Assembly (NCBI GenBank): GCA_905221615.1
Contig: CAJNDT010003780.1
Coordinates: 368,501 to 432,500, forward strand
Origin: Symbiodinium sp. CCMP2592
Taxonomy: Eukaryota > Sar > Dinophyceae > Suessiales > Symbiodiniaceae
Reading direction: 5' to 3'
DNA length: 64,000 bases
Shown: in pieces, positions 53,581-64,000 of the stretch
Numbering within the stretch: position 1 is the stretch's first letter
How the letters are laid out: each line of letters begins with the position of its first letter
Program-made: the position numbers and the translations under genes
The notes under the pieces: model-generated
The model's database searches: none
Seen by the model: only the letters and a program-made list of their open reading frames with translations
What the model was told of the DNA's origin: nothing

Positions 53581-53815
53581 TCCTAAATAACTAGATCCCT
53601 AAACCCTGAACCCTTTAAACCCCAAACTACCCCCTAAACCAAAACCCTTAAACCCCAAACCCCTAAACCCCCAAACCTCTAAACCCCTAAACCCCTAATC
53701 CCCTAAACCGCTAAACCCTAGACCCTAAACCCTAAACCCCTAAACCCTAAACCCCTAAACCCCTAAACCCCTAAACCCCTAAACCCCCAAACCCCTAATC
53801 CCCTGAACCCTAAAC
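53581..53815. repeat. CCCCTAAA/CCCTAAA array, about 30 units
   Basis: Alternating 7- and 8-base units, fairly regular. Confidence 0.92.
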
Positions 53816-53924
53816 TACTGAGCTCAGATCCGTGTTCCCGGCCCTGAAAGTGCTAAAGCCCGAGGCTGGTGGCCCGGGAGATGAAACGGCCCCCTGGGGA
53901 GATGAGAACCGGGGGGGGAAGGGG

Positions 53925-54045
53925 AGGGGTTAGGGTTTAGGGGTTAGGGTTTGGGGTTTGCGGTTTAGGGATTCGGGTTTGGGGTTTACGGCTTATGGGT
54001 TCGGGTTTAGGGTATCGGGTTGTTGGTTTAGGGTTTAGGGGGGGA
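53925..54045. repeat. TTTAGGG/TTCGGG array, opposite sense
   Basis: About 14 degenerate units, 110 bp from the CCCCTAAA array and in the opposite sense. Confidence 0.85.
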
Positions 54046-54124
54046 GTGGGCGGCAATAGCAAGAATAGTGGCAAACAAGCATGATACGAGTGCTTATATA
54101 TACATATAAATACACACATATATA

Positions 54125-54147
54125 TAGTACGTAGTAGCAGTAGTAGC

Positions 54148-54211
<64 letters not shown>

Positions 54212-54218
54212 CTAGTAC

Positions 54219-54293
<75 letters not shown>

Positions 54294-54300
54294 GAAGTAG
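54125..54300. repeat. (AGT)n microsatellite
   Basis: About 50 AGT triplets with one ACTAGTACT interruption. Confidence 0.95.
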
Positions 54301-54309
54301 GCAGCAGAA

Positions 54310-54800
54310 GTAGCAGTAGTAGCAATGGAACAACGCTAACGTATTAGCTGATGCAGGGTTTCATGAGGTTTGCAGGGTCGTACAGACCGTTTGTGGAGAG
54401 TTGATGCGGAGGTTCTTTGTTGTACCGGGCTTTCTGTAGAGTTGTATGGGGTTGCATGGGGTTCGAGTGGTTTGGAGAGTGTTCTCTGCGTGGTCTGTTC
54501 TCGGGGTTTAGGGGTGTGGGACTTAGGGTTTCTGGGTTCCGTCCGTGGCAAGGGGTGTTGGGCCTTGAGACTCTTAAGACCTATAATTAAGGTCATAGGG
54601 GTTTAGGTTTTAAGATTGGGGGCGAAGGTTTAGGGCTTGATGTGCAGGGATTGCGGTTTACAATCCAGCCTGGATTTCACAACTTCTTTGGGGAATGGAC
54701 AACTGGAAATATCATGTACGGGTTTAGAGTGTGATCCTTCTGCCCAGGACTTTCAGTTCCTAGATTGCCAGTAGGACCGCGGAAGCCAAAGTTTCTGAGG
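54310..54800. other. no supported gene
   Basis: Short TTTAGGG units at 54508-54520 and 54600-54640; open frames on both strands around 54370-54606 are unrecognised. Confidence 0.35.
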
Positions 54801-54812
54801 AGGAGCAGCTGA

Positions 54813-54893
54813 TATAGGGGCCTATGTAAGGGCTCCTTTTGGCCATAATGGTACAATACACCCCAAAACCCTATTCTAATCATTAAGGCGCCT
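54813..54893. mobile_element. family G element, shortened
   Basis: TATAGGGGCCTATGTAAGGG...CTAATCATTAAGGCGCC. Confidence 0.72.
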
Positions 54894-55059
54894 GCCTTAG
54901 TCCATTGCCTTAAACCCTAAGCCCAAAGTGTATATAGAGCAGCTAATCCATGGAGGTATTTCATCCATTCGGCAGATGAGATGAAGATCATCAAACAACG
55001 GCTGGGACTTCTTCAATGACTGCGGGCCGGGCGCCTCGATCATGATTTCGGTTTTCAGT

Positions 55060-55215
55060 GGTTTAGAGTTTAGGGTTCAGGGTTTAGCTTTTAGGGTTTA
55101 GCGGCTTAGGGTTCAGGGTTTAGCTTTTAGGGTTTAGGGTTTCGGGGTTTTAGGGTTCAGGGTTTAGCCTTTAGGGTTTAGGGTTCAGGGTTTAGCTTTT
55201 AGGGTTTAGGGTCCT
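55060..55215. repeat. TTTAGGG higher-order repeat (GGGTTCAGGGTTTAGCTTTTA)
   Basis: Four to five units of about 29 bp combining TTCAGGG, TTTAGCT and TTTAGGG. Confidence 0.9.
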
Positions 55216-55344
55216 TGGGTCTTGGGGCTTAGGGGCTTACGAGGAACAGGCCTAGAGCCTCGGAGTATTGGAGACAAAATCACTCGCCGACCTCGAAGTC
55301 TTAATGCCCCTCGAAAGCACTTCTAAGGCTCTATCAGCCCTATC

Positions 55345-55480
55345 ACCCTGACCCCTAAACCCTAATCCCTAAACCCTAAACCCTCAACCCTGATCCCTAA
55401 ACCCTCAACCCTAATCCCTAAACCCTAATCCCTAAACCCTAAACCCAAGGCCCCCTAATCCCTAAACCCTCAACCCCCAA
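55345..55480. repeat. CCCTAAA/CCCTAAT array
   Basis: About 18 units with ATCCCTAAACCCTCAACCC higher order. Confidence 0.9.
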
Positions 55481-55567
55481 GACCCACCCGGAGTGTTAAC
55501 GCCATCATCCGAATCGAAGCCCGTAGCTCAACGGGAACTTCCGAGAGGGGCCTTAAGACTTGAAAGA

Positions 55568-55800
55568 GGGCTCTATAGGGTTTTATAGGGTTTAGGGATT
55601 AGGGGTTTGATAGGGCTTTATAGGGTTTTGTAGGGTGTAGGGATTAGGGTTTGATAGGGCTTTTACAGGGGTTTGTAGGGTTTAGGGATTAGGGTTCTAT
55701 AGGGCTGTATAGGGCTTTATAGGGTTTTGTAGGGTTTTGTAGGGTTTAGGGATTGGGGTTTTATAAGGCTTTATAGGGCTTTCTCAGCGTTTTAGGCGGT
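55568..55800. repeat. TATAGGGTTTTGTAGGGTTT repeat
   Basis: A TTTATAGGG/TTTGTAGGG-based tandem with interspersed TTTAGGG; period 35-50 bp, irregular. Confidence 0.85.
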
Positions 55801-55899
55801 TTTGGGGGGTGTTCTTCGTGGCAACTACAGCATTATGCCAACACACGAGTTCTAACCCTACTTACAATTCCGAAGCATGGGGGTGAAGAGCAGGAGCTT

Positions 55900-56330
55900 T
55901 CGGGTTTCGGAGTTTTTGGGGGGTTAGGAGTTTGGGGTTCAAGGGTTTGGGGTTGACGGGTTCAGGGTTTCGGGTTTAGGCTTTAGGGCACCATTATATG
56001 GGAAGCCCATCGTGACATCAGACTGGACCCCCAGCAGACACATATGTAATGCTCCTGAGGATGGCATTGATGATGGTGACGATGATGATGCTGCTGCTGA
56101 TGATGATGATGATCACGATGACGAGGTTGATGGACATTTTATGCTATTATCACCCTTCGGCGATAATGTTTTCTAGGAAGTTATGCTGGAAAACAGGAGC
56201 ACCAGAAGCATATAATGGTGCCCTAATGCCTAAACCCAAAACCCTAAACCCTTCCTAATGCCTAAACCCAAAACCCTAAACCCTTAAACCCTAAACCCCT
56301 AAACCCTAACCCAAAGCCCCATGTACAAGC
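55900..56330. repeat. telomere-like units and (GAT)n
   Basis: TTTGGGG/TTCAGGG units at 55915-55990, GAT triplets at 56064-56130, CCCTAAA units at 56218-56310 including a 30-bp duplication. Confidence 0.75.
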
Positions 56331-56940
56331 TGACAGGAAACATCACGGCCATCGCCGGCAGAGTGGCACGAAGGGTCGGCATAGGAGCTTGAGGCTGTCC
56401 GCGCTTGGAAGGTTTAGGGTTTAGGGCTTAGGGTTCGGGCAAGTAGCTTCAGTTCAGCACCGAACTTGCATCATAAGCAACGGGTCTGCGCAGGATGTGC
56501 TTTGACAGGTTAGTCGCGGTTCACTGCCATTTGCAGATATTTTGTGTTGGGGGGGACAGCACAACTAGCGTGTTTCTGGTGACTGGACTCCATGTTCGAC
56601 CGACCCGTGAACGATAGTCTCAATTTAATTTCTGTTCATATAAAACCCAAGAGAGTATAAACATATTATCTTTAATATGGTTCTAAGGGGGGTATAGTGA
56701 AGAGCCTCAGAGGCTTCGGCTGCAAGGCTGAGTATCGACAGCTGGTTCGGGTTGCTGCCTGGAGTCCAGATCCATTCCTGTCCCTCCAACTCCTTGTACA
56801 TGCATCTTGAGCCTGGTTATTTCTTGGAGCTTCCATACGGCAGGGTAGTTTTCTCGGTCGGAGAAGCAGAGGTGTTGAAGTGTTTGGAGGCCCATGTCCG
56901 ATTGCTGGAAGCATTGCACATGCACATACATGTTATGTAG
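56331..56940. other. no supported gene
   Basis: Overlapping open frames on both strands (56672-57057 minus, 56752-56940 plus); neither recognised. Confidence 0.3.
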
Positions 56941-56944
56941 GTTT

Positions 56945-57145
56945 TGTTCGGTTGCGTATGTGTGTATGCTTGCGTGCATGCCTGCATAATGCATTTTATG
57001 TATTGCATGTGTTGTATGTATTGTATGTATTGTATTGTATGTATTGTAGGTTTGCATGTTTGTATGTATGTATTGCCTGCACTGTATGTTCTGTCTGTCG
57101 TTGTGTCTATCTGTCTGTATGCATGTGTGTACGTATGTATGCCAT
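56945..57145. repeat. TGTATG/TATG microsatellite
   Basis: TTGTATGTATTGTATG-type units; the Cys/Tyr/Val-rich frames are artefacts. Confidence 0.9.
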
Positions 57146-57384
57146 AGCCCGTTAGTGTTTTGAATAGGCCTTTTAAGGACATGGGCAGCACATGCATGTG
57201 TGCAATTTAGAGGGCCTGTTTGAGTCTAAGTTCTAGAAGTCTATGAAGGTAGCGTGTATGTACATATGCTGGACCTGTGACAGAATATGCAACTGACTAG
57301 GTGGACCATTTTCATGCCAAAAGAGCATCTGTAGCAGGAAAAATTGACGCGTATTTCGACGCTACAAATGTGAAATTGTACATA

Positions 57385-57492
57385 TGCATGCACGCACATG
57401 TGTCTGTGTGTCTCTTTGTGCGTGCGGGTGTGTGAGGGGGTTTGTGCTTGTGTGTGTGCGTCCGTGTGTTTGTGTGTGTGTGTGTTGTGTTT
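57385..57492. repeat. (GT)n microsatellite
   Basis: TGTGTGCGTCCGTGTGTT-type units. Confidence 0.88.
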
Positions 57493-57551
57493 GTCTGTCT
57501 GGTCTCCGTGTATTTGCGCATATCTGTGTCTCTGCGTTGTTTCTTGTAGCT

Positions 57552-57812
57552 TCCTTGCCTTTGGTTAGTAGGGCATAACAGTGTTTATAATTGTACCCCA
57601 TTCCTCCATTCCCTACTAACGGTTGATGATATAAATCCTGCATTACCTTCAGGGCCCTAAACTATGGGGATTATGGTATAATCATCATTATGGGTAATGC
57701 AGGATTTATATCCCTAAACCCTAAACCCCCTTTCGATCCCTTAAAGGTACCCTTATAGATCCCTTTAAAGGAACCCTAGGATTTATATCATCATCCGTAA
57801 CCAAAGGTAAGG
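57552..57812. mobile_element. family J element with nested family T element
   Basis: The J left part and body (CCTTTGGTTAGTAGGG...CCATTCCCTACTAAC) are split from the J right end (GTAACCAAAGGTAAGG) by a T element at about 57623-57797, whose ends are GATGATATAAATCCTGCATT... and ...AGGATTTATATCATCATC. T in turn carries CCCTAAA units and two CCTTTAAAGG motifs. Confidence 0.82.
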
Positions 57813-57933
57813 CTCAGGCTGTCCGTTCGTAAAGCCCAAACACAGGGGTCATGTTCGACCCCTGAGCTGCTTTTAGGGCCCCTTTAAAGGGGTCGATAAG
57901 GGTTACTAAAAGGGATCTATTTGGGTACCATAA

Positions 57934-58038
57934 TAATGTAGGAACCTGATTAAGAAACCCTGGGCCTATAACCCCCAAATATAGTAAGATTCATATGAGG
58001 AACACGAACCAAGGTTTCTTAATCAGGTTCCTACATTA
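57934..58038. mobile_element. family L element, copy 2
   Basis: TAATGTAGGAACCTGATTAA...TTAATCAGGTTCCTACATTA, perfect 20-base ends. Confidence 0.93.
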
Positions 58039-58193
58039 CTGCATTTGTCTTATTGGAGCTCGTCCGTGCTGTGTTGTTAACTCCGCGGCGAATATTTCAC
58101 TTGTAAGCCATTGAACTGCGTGTATGTCATCTACGCAAGTCCGTCTGCTTGAAACTTATCTACCCTGCTCACACAGCTTCCACCCTGCCGAAG

Positions 58194-58271
58194 GTAACAG
58201 TGGAAAGCATTAGCATGCAGAGTGCGGATGAAGACACATGTCCGCCAAGCTGGGGTCACTTGGGAAGACTT
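58194..58271 (+). CDS. weak exon-like segment
   Basis: After GCCGAAG it reads VTVESISMQSADEDTCPPSW, with a possible donor GTCGTA in phase 0. It is downstream of the channel and its phase would fit exon 17, but no family resemblance supports that link. Confidence 0.2.
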
Positions 58272-58464
58272 GTCGTAGATTCCACACCCAGACCATCCCG
58301 CCCTAAATGTTCCCGACCCACCTCAGAAAATGACGTGTGGGTCAGACTCATGCGGCGTTCCACACCCCCGTCATAAGGAACTCCTAGTTCACGGCAGAAG
58401 TTTCCCATGTATCCTGCCCGAGCAACCTTAAGTGCTTCAATCTCTTCGCAAATCGAATCAGATT

Positions 58465-58575
58465 ATTAAAGGGGCCGAAATAATTACGAATTCTTTTTTG
58501 GTGGTTCTTTATTCTTAGTTATAGTATATTGTACCCCGACAACCCCTATTCTAATTATTAAGGTCCCTACATTAG
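58465..58575. mobile_element. family G element
   Basis: TTAAAGGGGCCGAAATAATT...AATTATTAAGGTCCCTACAT. Confidence 0.8.
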
Positions 58576-58673
58576 CAGAGGCCTGGATACTCCGAGCAGT
58601 GGTCCCAGGCCTGCAGGTTGCATCTGGGACGGATACCAGAGAGGGCCGAGCTTTCCACAGCTTTGGGACAAGA

Positions 58674-58675
<2 letters not shown>

Positions 58676-58755
<80 letters not shown>

Positions 58756-58756
58756 G
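58676..58756. repeat. (CTA)n microsatellite
   Basis: About 26 pure CTA triplets. Confidence 0.95.
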
Positions 58757-58855
58757 TTTAGAGCTTGGCGCACATGTCGCACATCGGCAAATACCACGAT
58801 GTAGCATTGCACGGCGGTGCCGTTTCACCGGTTTGCCTTGGCCTTAGGCTTTGGC

Positions 58856-59024
58856 ACTTGGAGGTTCATGGTTAGTTATAAGTAGGGTTATAAGTCCCCT
58901 AATATGGGTTATAACTGTAGTTATCCTACTTATGACCCTACTACTTATAAGTAGGATAACTCTAGATATAGCCCATATTAAGGGACTTATAACCCCGTTT
59001 ATAACCACCCATGAGCCTCTAAGC
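58856..59024. mobile_element. family D element with internal duplication
   Basis: ACTTGGAGGTTCATGGTTAG...CCACCCATGAGCCTCTAAG; about 169 bp because a segment with AGTTATCCTACTTAT appears twice in opposite senses. Confidence 0.85.
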
Positions 59025-59124
59025 AGGGGCTCGGCGATCGCCGTGATATCCTCGAGGACGCGCAAAGAGCCCATGCCAATATGCTACTGCTGTTTAGTAT
59101 AGACCATGTAGTGTTTTCTATTTA

Positions 59125-59215
59125 TATATAAAAGATGTATATCTGTATCTATCTATCTATCTACCTATATGTATATATATATATATATACCTATATATGT
59201 ATATATAGTAGAGAC
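59125..59215. repeat. TATC and (TA)n microsatellite
   Basis: TATCTATCTATC then ATATATAC runs. Confidence 0.88.
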
Positions 59216-59350
59216 CAAATACAGTGTATACTATATACCGTGCTTGCTGTGCTAATCGATATTTAGTCCAGCTGTCGGAGCGGGTGCGGCATTCAGCCAA
59301 TGACAAGAGGCCCGAAGCCCACGGGCATCTTTGACGCTGCCGACCCTCAC

Positions 59351-59540
59351 TATAGAGGCCTTAATGCTTACCTATACTGTTTTGGGGCGGTCCGATTACA
59401 TATTTGTAGTATAGTGGGCACCAAAACCCTATTCGAATCATGAAGGCCCCTATACTAAACTAAGCCCTTATAGTAGCCCTATAGTAACCCCTTTCAAGGA
59501 ACCCTATTCTAACTATGAAGGCCCAATAAGGCCCCTGTAG
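59351..59540. mobile_element. family G element with extra right ends
   Basis: Full element 59351-59457 (TATAGAGGCCTTAATGCTTA...ATCATGAAGGCCCCTATA), then CCTATTCTAACTATGAAGGC again at 59502-59523. Confidence 0.8.
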
Positions 59541-59559
59541 TAGCCGATGGGATGCGGCC

Positions 59560-60165
59560 TTGAGCGGTTGGAACCGAGTGGAGCCCTCGTAGGACGGACG
59601 GAGCTATTCGGGTTTGGGGGTTTCGTGTTAGGGTCGTTGTGAATAGCAAATAAACTGTAAACTATCTATGACAGAGTCAGATTATGGCAATATGTCCCTT
59701 AGTAGCTTTCAGGCGGGTGCGCACGCAGAGCCAGACCGTTTCAAAACCTGATAATATAGAATTCTGAACAGGTAGTAATTACAGCTATTCCTTGAGGTTT
59801 CCTATGCTGCAGTTGTCAAACTGATTGTGAAGCTTCTGCACGCCGTGGTACCCGATGCAATGCATGGCGCCAGATTCTCTGCAGGCGTTTGCCCGGCCTT
59901 TGCCAGGATAGGTTAGATATTCTCAGCCATCTACGGGCTGTGGGCACAGGTGCCGCACAATTAGCTGTTTAAAACAGCCATGGCGTCGGGGGCCCGACCT
60001 TTCTTCAGGGGGAAGAGCTTCAGCAAGAGCAAAGATCAGAGCTGCTCGGACTTAAGACCAGAGTGCCGGAGTGCACAGACCTCGCGTCGCATCTAGCCTA
60101 AAATCCATATTCTAGTGATTCTAGGTGCTTCTAGCCGCTACAATCCGCTATACAACTATGGTAGA
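59560..60165. other. no supported gene
   Basis: Repeat-poor sequence of coding-like composition, but no frame with exon-like borders that I can support. Confidence 0.3.
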
Positions 60166-60167
60166 AG

Positions 60168-60216
60168 ATGCCCTTTAATTACCGGGCCAACTCCAATTCT
60201 TAAGGCCCCTGTACTA
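60168..60216. mobile_element. family G right end
   Basis: CCAATTCTTAAGGCCCCTGT; abuts the next B element. Confidence 0.6.
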
Positions 60217-60218
60217 CG

Positions 60219-60404
60219 CCCAGAGAGCCCAATACCCCTTAATTAAGGAATATACCTTAAATTATAAGGGAGGTCATATCATGATTTAAGCTATATTCCT
60301 TAATTAAGGGAGATTAGAATCCCCTAAACCCTATAGATCCCTTATAGGATCCCTTTAAAGGAACCCTAGGTATTCCTGAATTAAGGGGTATTGGGCTCTT
60401 TGGG
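60219..60404. mobile_element. family B element with insertion
   Basis: Ends CCCAGAGAGCCCAATACCCC / GGGGTATTGGGCTCTTTGGG. The right arm is interrupted at about 60312-60368 by ATCCCCTAAACCCTATAGAT + CCCTTTAAAGGAACCC. Confidence 0.87.
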
Positions 60405-60479
60405 CAGGAGTTGACATTGATATCCCACTTCCGCGAGACGATCGGCCATCGTGGGGAAGATCCTTGGGCCCTTTTGGGA

Positions 60480-60575
60480 TTACCCAGAGGCTCCATAGTA
60501 TTTCCTTTTTGGGATTACCTTTCTAGGATTCTATATATGAAACCCGAAAATGAACTACTATGGAGCCTCTGGGTA
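60480..60575. mobile_element. family H element, copy 5
   Basis: TTACCCAGAGGCTCCATAGT...ACTATGGAGCCTCTGGGTA. Confidence 0.88.
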
Positions 60576-60754
60576 GAGAGGTGATTCTGCGTATGTGCTC
60601 CTACACCCTACACCCTTAACCATCGCGATGGTAGCTAAGGATGATAGGGAGGGCGAGGGGTGGTGTACTTGAGTGGGAGGGCCTGAGTGGGCAGGTAGGG
60701 CTGAGGGTATGGGGTCTTGGATTTTGGGATGATTTGCGGTTTAGGCCAGGTTCT

Positions 60755-60832
60755 GTGTGTGTGTGTTTATGTATGTGTGTGTGCGTGTGTTTGTCTGTTT
60801 GTCTGTTTGTCTGTGTGTGTGTGTGTGTGGTG
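60755..60832. repeat. (GT)n / TGTC microsatellite
   Basis: GTGTGTTTATGTATGTG and TTTGTCTGTTTGTCTG units. Confidence 0.9.
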
Positions 60833-61053
60833 AGTGATTTGTGTTGAATGTGAACCTTTCTTTGTGTCTCGGCTAGCATCATCAGCCACTGCATACACCT
60901 TGACAGGCATGCCACTTTCAAGGCGTCGACAGTTCGACTGACATGTCAGTACAGCCATGCAAGTGTGTACCAGCGCAGATGCATGCATCGTTGTTCATGT
61001 ATGAGCTACGAGCACTTTCCCCTGTGTGATATTATGTCTACAGGGACCTTTAT

Positions 61054-61539
61054 GTGATCTCCACTCTGATTGGTCTTCGACTTCAGACTTGCAGTAACTT
61101 CGCCAGCCGCGCGTGTGCCCGCTGCAATTCAGGACGACCTTCGAACCCGTCGAGCTTGAAAGCTTCCGTGGCAACCACGGCTGCTGCAGATCTCGTGACT
61201 CAGTCTCGAGGTGACACATCAGAGACAGCCGTGCATGCACCATTCGCTGAAGAAGTTCGCCGAGACCTCGCGAAGCTTGCAGACATGGACGTGTTCCACT
61301 CCGTCACCAACGACACCGTCACTAACGACATTTTATCCTCTACAGCAGGGAGAGTTCAGGACGGCAACGACAGCTCATTGGTGTACACCACTCCACATGC
61401 CGACGACAAGGCAAGCGCCTCGCCTTCTGAACCGACTTCGAACAATCTTCATCGCAAGGCAGAGGTCAGCCACGTGCCCTCAGGCTGCAAAGCACATACC
61501 TCCGAGCCCCTGAGCCTCACCAGCTTTCGTCTTATATAA
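61054..61539 (+). CDS. open frame of 161 codons, hydrophilic unknown protein or terminal exon
   Basis: This is the longest non-repetitive open frame on the plus strand. The region 60.9-61.55 kb has no telomere-like unit, element or microsatellite. The protein is Ser/Thr/Asp/Ala-rich with a helical stretch (FAEEVRRDLAKLADMDVF) and ends FRLI-stop. It may start as an exon near 61095 (after TTGCAG) rather than at the ATG. No domain is recognised. An overlapping minus-strand frame contains a partial MYND-like string (SYC...EWRSHKGPC), so the coding strand is not certain. Confidence 0.35.
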   Translation: MISTLIGLRLQTCSNFASRACARCNSGRPSNPSSLKASVATTAAADLVTQSRGDTSETAVHAPFAEEVRRDLAKLADMDVFHSVTNDTVTNDILSSTAGRVQDGNDSSLVYTTPHADDKASASPSEPTSNNLHRKAEVSHVPSGCKAHTSEPLSLTSFRLI

Positions 61540-61711
61540 GGCCCATATGATACTTGGTACTTCTCATGGTGACCTCCTGGTCACCCTGTGTTCCGCTTCA
61601 TGGTGGCATGAAGTTAGGTCGATCTTCAACCTCGACGACTCCATCGCAGACGCGCAGCATGCACCCAAAGCACCTTAACTCAAGGTCGGGATGTAGGGCA
61701 TATAAGAATTT

Positions 61712-61813
61712 TGGGAGCTTCCGGAAATTCGGGGTGCCTTATTTTGGGCGCTTATAGTAAGGATCCTACTTCAGGGTACTATATATCACGGTCCCCTATT
61801 TTCGGAAACTCCC
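61712..61813. mobile_element. family A element, copy 11
   Basis: GGGAGCTTCCGGAAATTCGG...CCTATTTTCGGAAACTCCC. Confidence 0.87.
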
Positions 61814-61974
61814 AAATAAATGCAATAGCTTAGAGTGAAGTTTGAGATAGGGTTCTGTCCTCACTTGAATCTAATTCTAGCTAATTGTGTAGGTATGCAG
61901 GGGGGCGACTCTCCACTGCAGGTTCGTTGCTAGAGCTGGATCGGGGGAGGGCCTAGTACTGTTGAAATCGAGTC

Positions 61975-62290
61975 CAAAACCCTAAACCCTTAAACCCTAA
62001 AGCCCTAAATTACTAAACCCGTAGACCCCAAATTACTAAACCCTAAACCCTAAATTAATAAACCCTTAAACCCCCTTAAACCCTAAATTACTAAACCCTT
62101 AAACCCTAAATTAATAAACCCTTAAACCCCCTTAAACCCTAAACTACTAAACCCTTAAACCCTAAATTACTAAACCCTTAAACCCTAAATTAATAAACCC
62201 TTAAACCCCCTTAAACCCCCTTAAACCCTAAACTACTAAACCCTTAAACCCTAAATTACTAAACCCTAACCCTAAATTACTAAACCCGAA
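61975..62290. repeat. CCCTTAAACCCTAAATTACTAA higher-order array
   Basis: CCCTAAA/CCCTTAAA units combined with ATTACTAAA or ATTAATAAA spacers, period about 22-46 bp, roughly ten repeats. Confidence 0.92.
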
Positions 62291-62358
62291 GCCCGATGCG
62301 GAACTTTGCTTAAACCCGAGGACACAAGCCTTTGCACGAAGGCTGAGCTGCCTGTAGT

Positions 62359-62407
62359 TTAGGTGCCTAAATGCTTACCTATACTGTTTTGGGGGCTCCG
62401 TATCACT
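62359..62407. mobile_element. family G left end
   Basis: AGGTGCCTAAATGCTTACCT + ATACTGTTTTGGGGGCTCCG. Confidence 0.6.
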
Positions 62408-62639
62408 TCATCTTCTGCCAGCAGCCAGGACGATGGGAATGACTGTGGTAAGGTAATGTCATGAAGCTCCAGGATAGAAGGGCTCATTAAGCTATTAAGC
62501 TGACCAGAGCTTAGAGGGATCGGTTGGCCGGAGGCGCAAACATCCGTGTGTAGTTGCAAGTTTGTGTGTATGTATAGCTATGATTTCTAAGTAATGCACA
62601 CTTCTACAATCCATCAGAATCAGAGCCCAAGACCCCTGG

Positions 62640-63060
62640 ACATCTACATAGATACATACATACATACATTTGACATACATACATAAGCACATACTACATA
62701 CAGTACATTTCATATATACATGCATACAGATCAACAGACATACGGAGAGACAGACGGACAGACAGGCAGGCAGTCAGGCAGACAAACAGACAGACCCAGG
62801 TACAAACAAACATACATACATACATGCAAACAGAGACATACAGACATACATCGTTACGTACGTAAGTACTTACATACACTTACAGACGCGCACAGACTCT
62901 CGCATACACTTACATTCGCATACGCACATATGCTTACCTACCTACCTACCTGCTTACTTACCTGCCTGTCTGGCTACCGACCTGCATGCACAGACTTACA
63001 TGAACTTACATACACTTGCATGCAAGTACAAACCCTTACAAATATGCATGCATGCAGTGA
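62640..63060. repeat. ACAT/CAGA/TACC tetranucleotide region
   Basis: Successive microsatellites (ACATACAT, AGACAGAC, CTTACCTACC, ATGCATGC); open frames across it are artefacts. Confidence 0.9.
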
Positions 63061-63132
63061 CTCAAGCATCAGGACATAGACCCGATGTCACATCAACCTT
63101 GTCGGCAAGGCGGCGTGGGAGGAAAGAAGATA

Positions 63133-63235
63133 TGGGAGTTTTCGAAAATAGGGGACTCTGATATAATACCCCAAATAGTAGGATCCTTATTATGCGGACC
63201 CCAAAATAAGGTACCCCTAATTTCCAGTAATTCCC
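63133..63235. mobile_element. family A element, copy 12
   Basis: GGGAGTTTTCGAAAATAGGG...CTAATTTCCAGTAATTCCC. Confidence 0.85.
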
Positions 63236-63330
63236 ATTTTGTAACTTCAAGCGTGGTTTGGACGAGGGCTTGCGTGATTCGATCGCACCCAGGGCTCCTA
63301 AGTATCGGTGAGTGTATATGATGTCGGTAA

Positions 63331-63430
63331 TATAGGGGCCTAGATAACTACCTATACTATTTTGGGAGCCCCTTATTCTAGCTATAGTATAATTGGCCCC
63401 AAAACTCTAGTCTAATTACTAAGGCCCCTA
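63331..63430. mobile_element. family G element
   Basis: TATAGGGGCCTAGATAACTA...AATTACTAAGGCCCCTA. Confidence 0.88.
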
Positions 63431-64000
63431 CAGTATGCAGATGCTGGTAGTACATGTCCTTAATGAGTCGTAGATTTCAATCGCTGCACTTGAGCCTTCT
63501 CTGATTTTCTTGTCAGGTCTCATGTAAGTTGGCACTGACCGCTGCACTTCCTTAGGGTGTAGGGTTTAGGGTGATCCACACAAAGAGCCCTATGTGTTGA
63601 TTCCTCAAGTGAGGAATATACATCTTCAGCCCATCTTGTATTCAGTGGTGCAAAGCACTTCAAAGCACAATGTGGATCGAGCCGAATCATCGGGCACTGT
63701 TTCGTAGTTGTAATTCGTGCAGCTCGCCGAAGAGCTGCACTGCTGGCAAGTCCCACTGGTTGATGCGAGTTCCTTGCGTAGCTGAGCGGAGGAAGGGATG
63801 GCGCCGATATCATCGGTCAGCGTGCAGGCAGGAGAACAAGGTCACCTGATGCTTGAATCGCAGTACAACGAACTCCGTAGAAGGCAGTACAAGTAGCCGC
63901 GGGAAAGAACCAAACTCAGCGAAAGCACGGTCTACCGTTCAGCAGAGAAGCGCGAAACCTTCTGCCGGGCAAGTTCAGGTTTGTCGTGAGCCCAAGTGTT
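63431..64000. other. repeat-poor end of window
   Basis: A minus frame (63520-63813, 97 codons) is open and partly protein-like but unrecognised; two TTTAGGG units lie at 63555-63570. Confidence 0.3.

Noticed and set aside
52500..56310. Chromosome end
   Set aside because: Telomere-like arrays are degenerate, in both orientations and followed by 8 kb of ordinary sequence; interstitial, not terminal.
56880..57197. Cys/Tyr-rich peptide
   Set aside because: TGTATG microsatellite.
62670..63161. 163-codon frame, Thr/His/Tyr-rich
   Set aside because: ACAT/CAGA tetranucleotide repeats.

Overview
The window looks like nuclear DNA of a dinoflagellate-type alveolate. This is inference from five things visible in the sequence. 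(1) TTTAGGG/CCCTAAA telomere-type units are scattered through almost all of it. (2) Coding density is extremely low. (3) One recognisable gene is cut into exons of about 20-110 nt. (4) The inferred introns of that gene start mostly with GC or GT, once with GA, and end in AG followed by a G in the exon; this non-canonical pattern is well known from dinoflagellates. (5) Dozens of ~85-135 bp inverted-repeat (MITE/introner-like) elements are present. No rRNA, tRNA, CRISPR, bacterial operon, complete intronless gene or spliced-leader sequence was seen.

The main gene is a plus-strand voltage-gated cation channel fragment at about 30.6-52.1 kb, assembled by eye from about 18 short exons whose phases fit one another. 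In order they encode a pre-S1 segment, S1, S2, the S2-S3 loop, S3, an S4 voltage sensor (basic residue every third position), S5, turret/pore helix, a GVDW filter, S6 (ALMNVITG) and two EF-hands. About 1 kb of coding sequence is spread over about 21.5 kb. The N-terminus, part of the pore helix and everything after the second EF-hand are unresolved. Whether this is a one-domain channel or one repeat of a larger channel cannot be told from the window.

Layout. 0-30 kb: an AT-rich 32-bp satellite, telomere-like blocks, many elements, long (CTA)n and (ATT/ACT)n tracts, a 39-bp minisatellite, a few exon-like islands on the plus strand (9.9, 14.5, 18.7, 20.1 kb), and one minus-strand terminal exon (26.4-26.75 kb). 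30.6-52.1 kb: the channel gene; its introns hold elements of most families, a triple satellite (35.7-36.8 kb) and a possible antisense exon (34.5-34.7 kb). 52-64 kb: large telomere-like arrays (52.5-56.3 and 62 kb), microsatellites, more elements, and an open frame at 61.05-61.54 kb.

At least 18 families of short inverted-repeat elements can be told apart by their ends (families A-V below). They share one design: long terminal inverted repeats, about 100 bp, no coding capacity and a small internal palindrome. Several sit within a few bases of inferred splice sites, which makes an introner-like role the most interesting hypothesis here. All splice sites, identities and family assignments are by eye; none was tested by alignment or RNA data.
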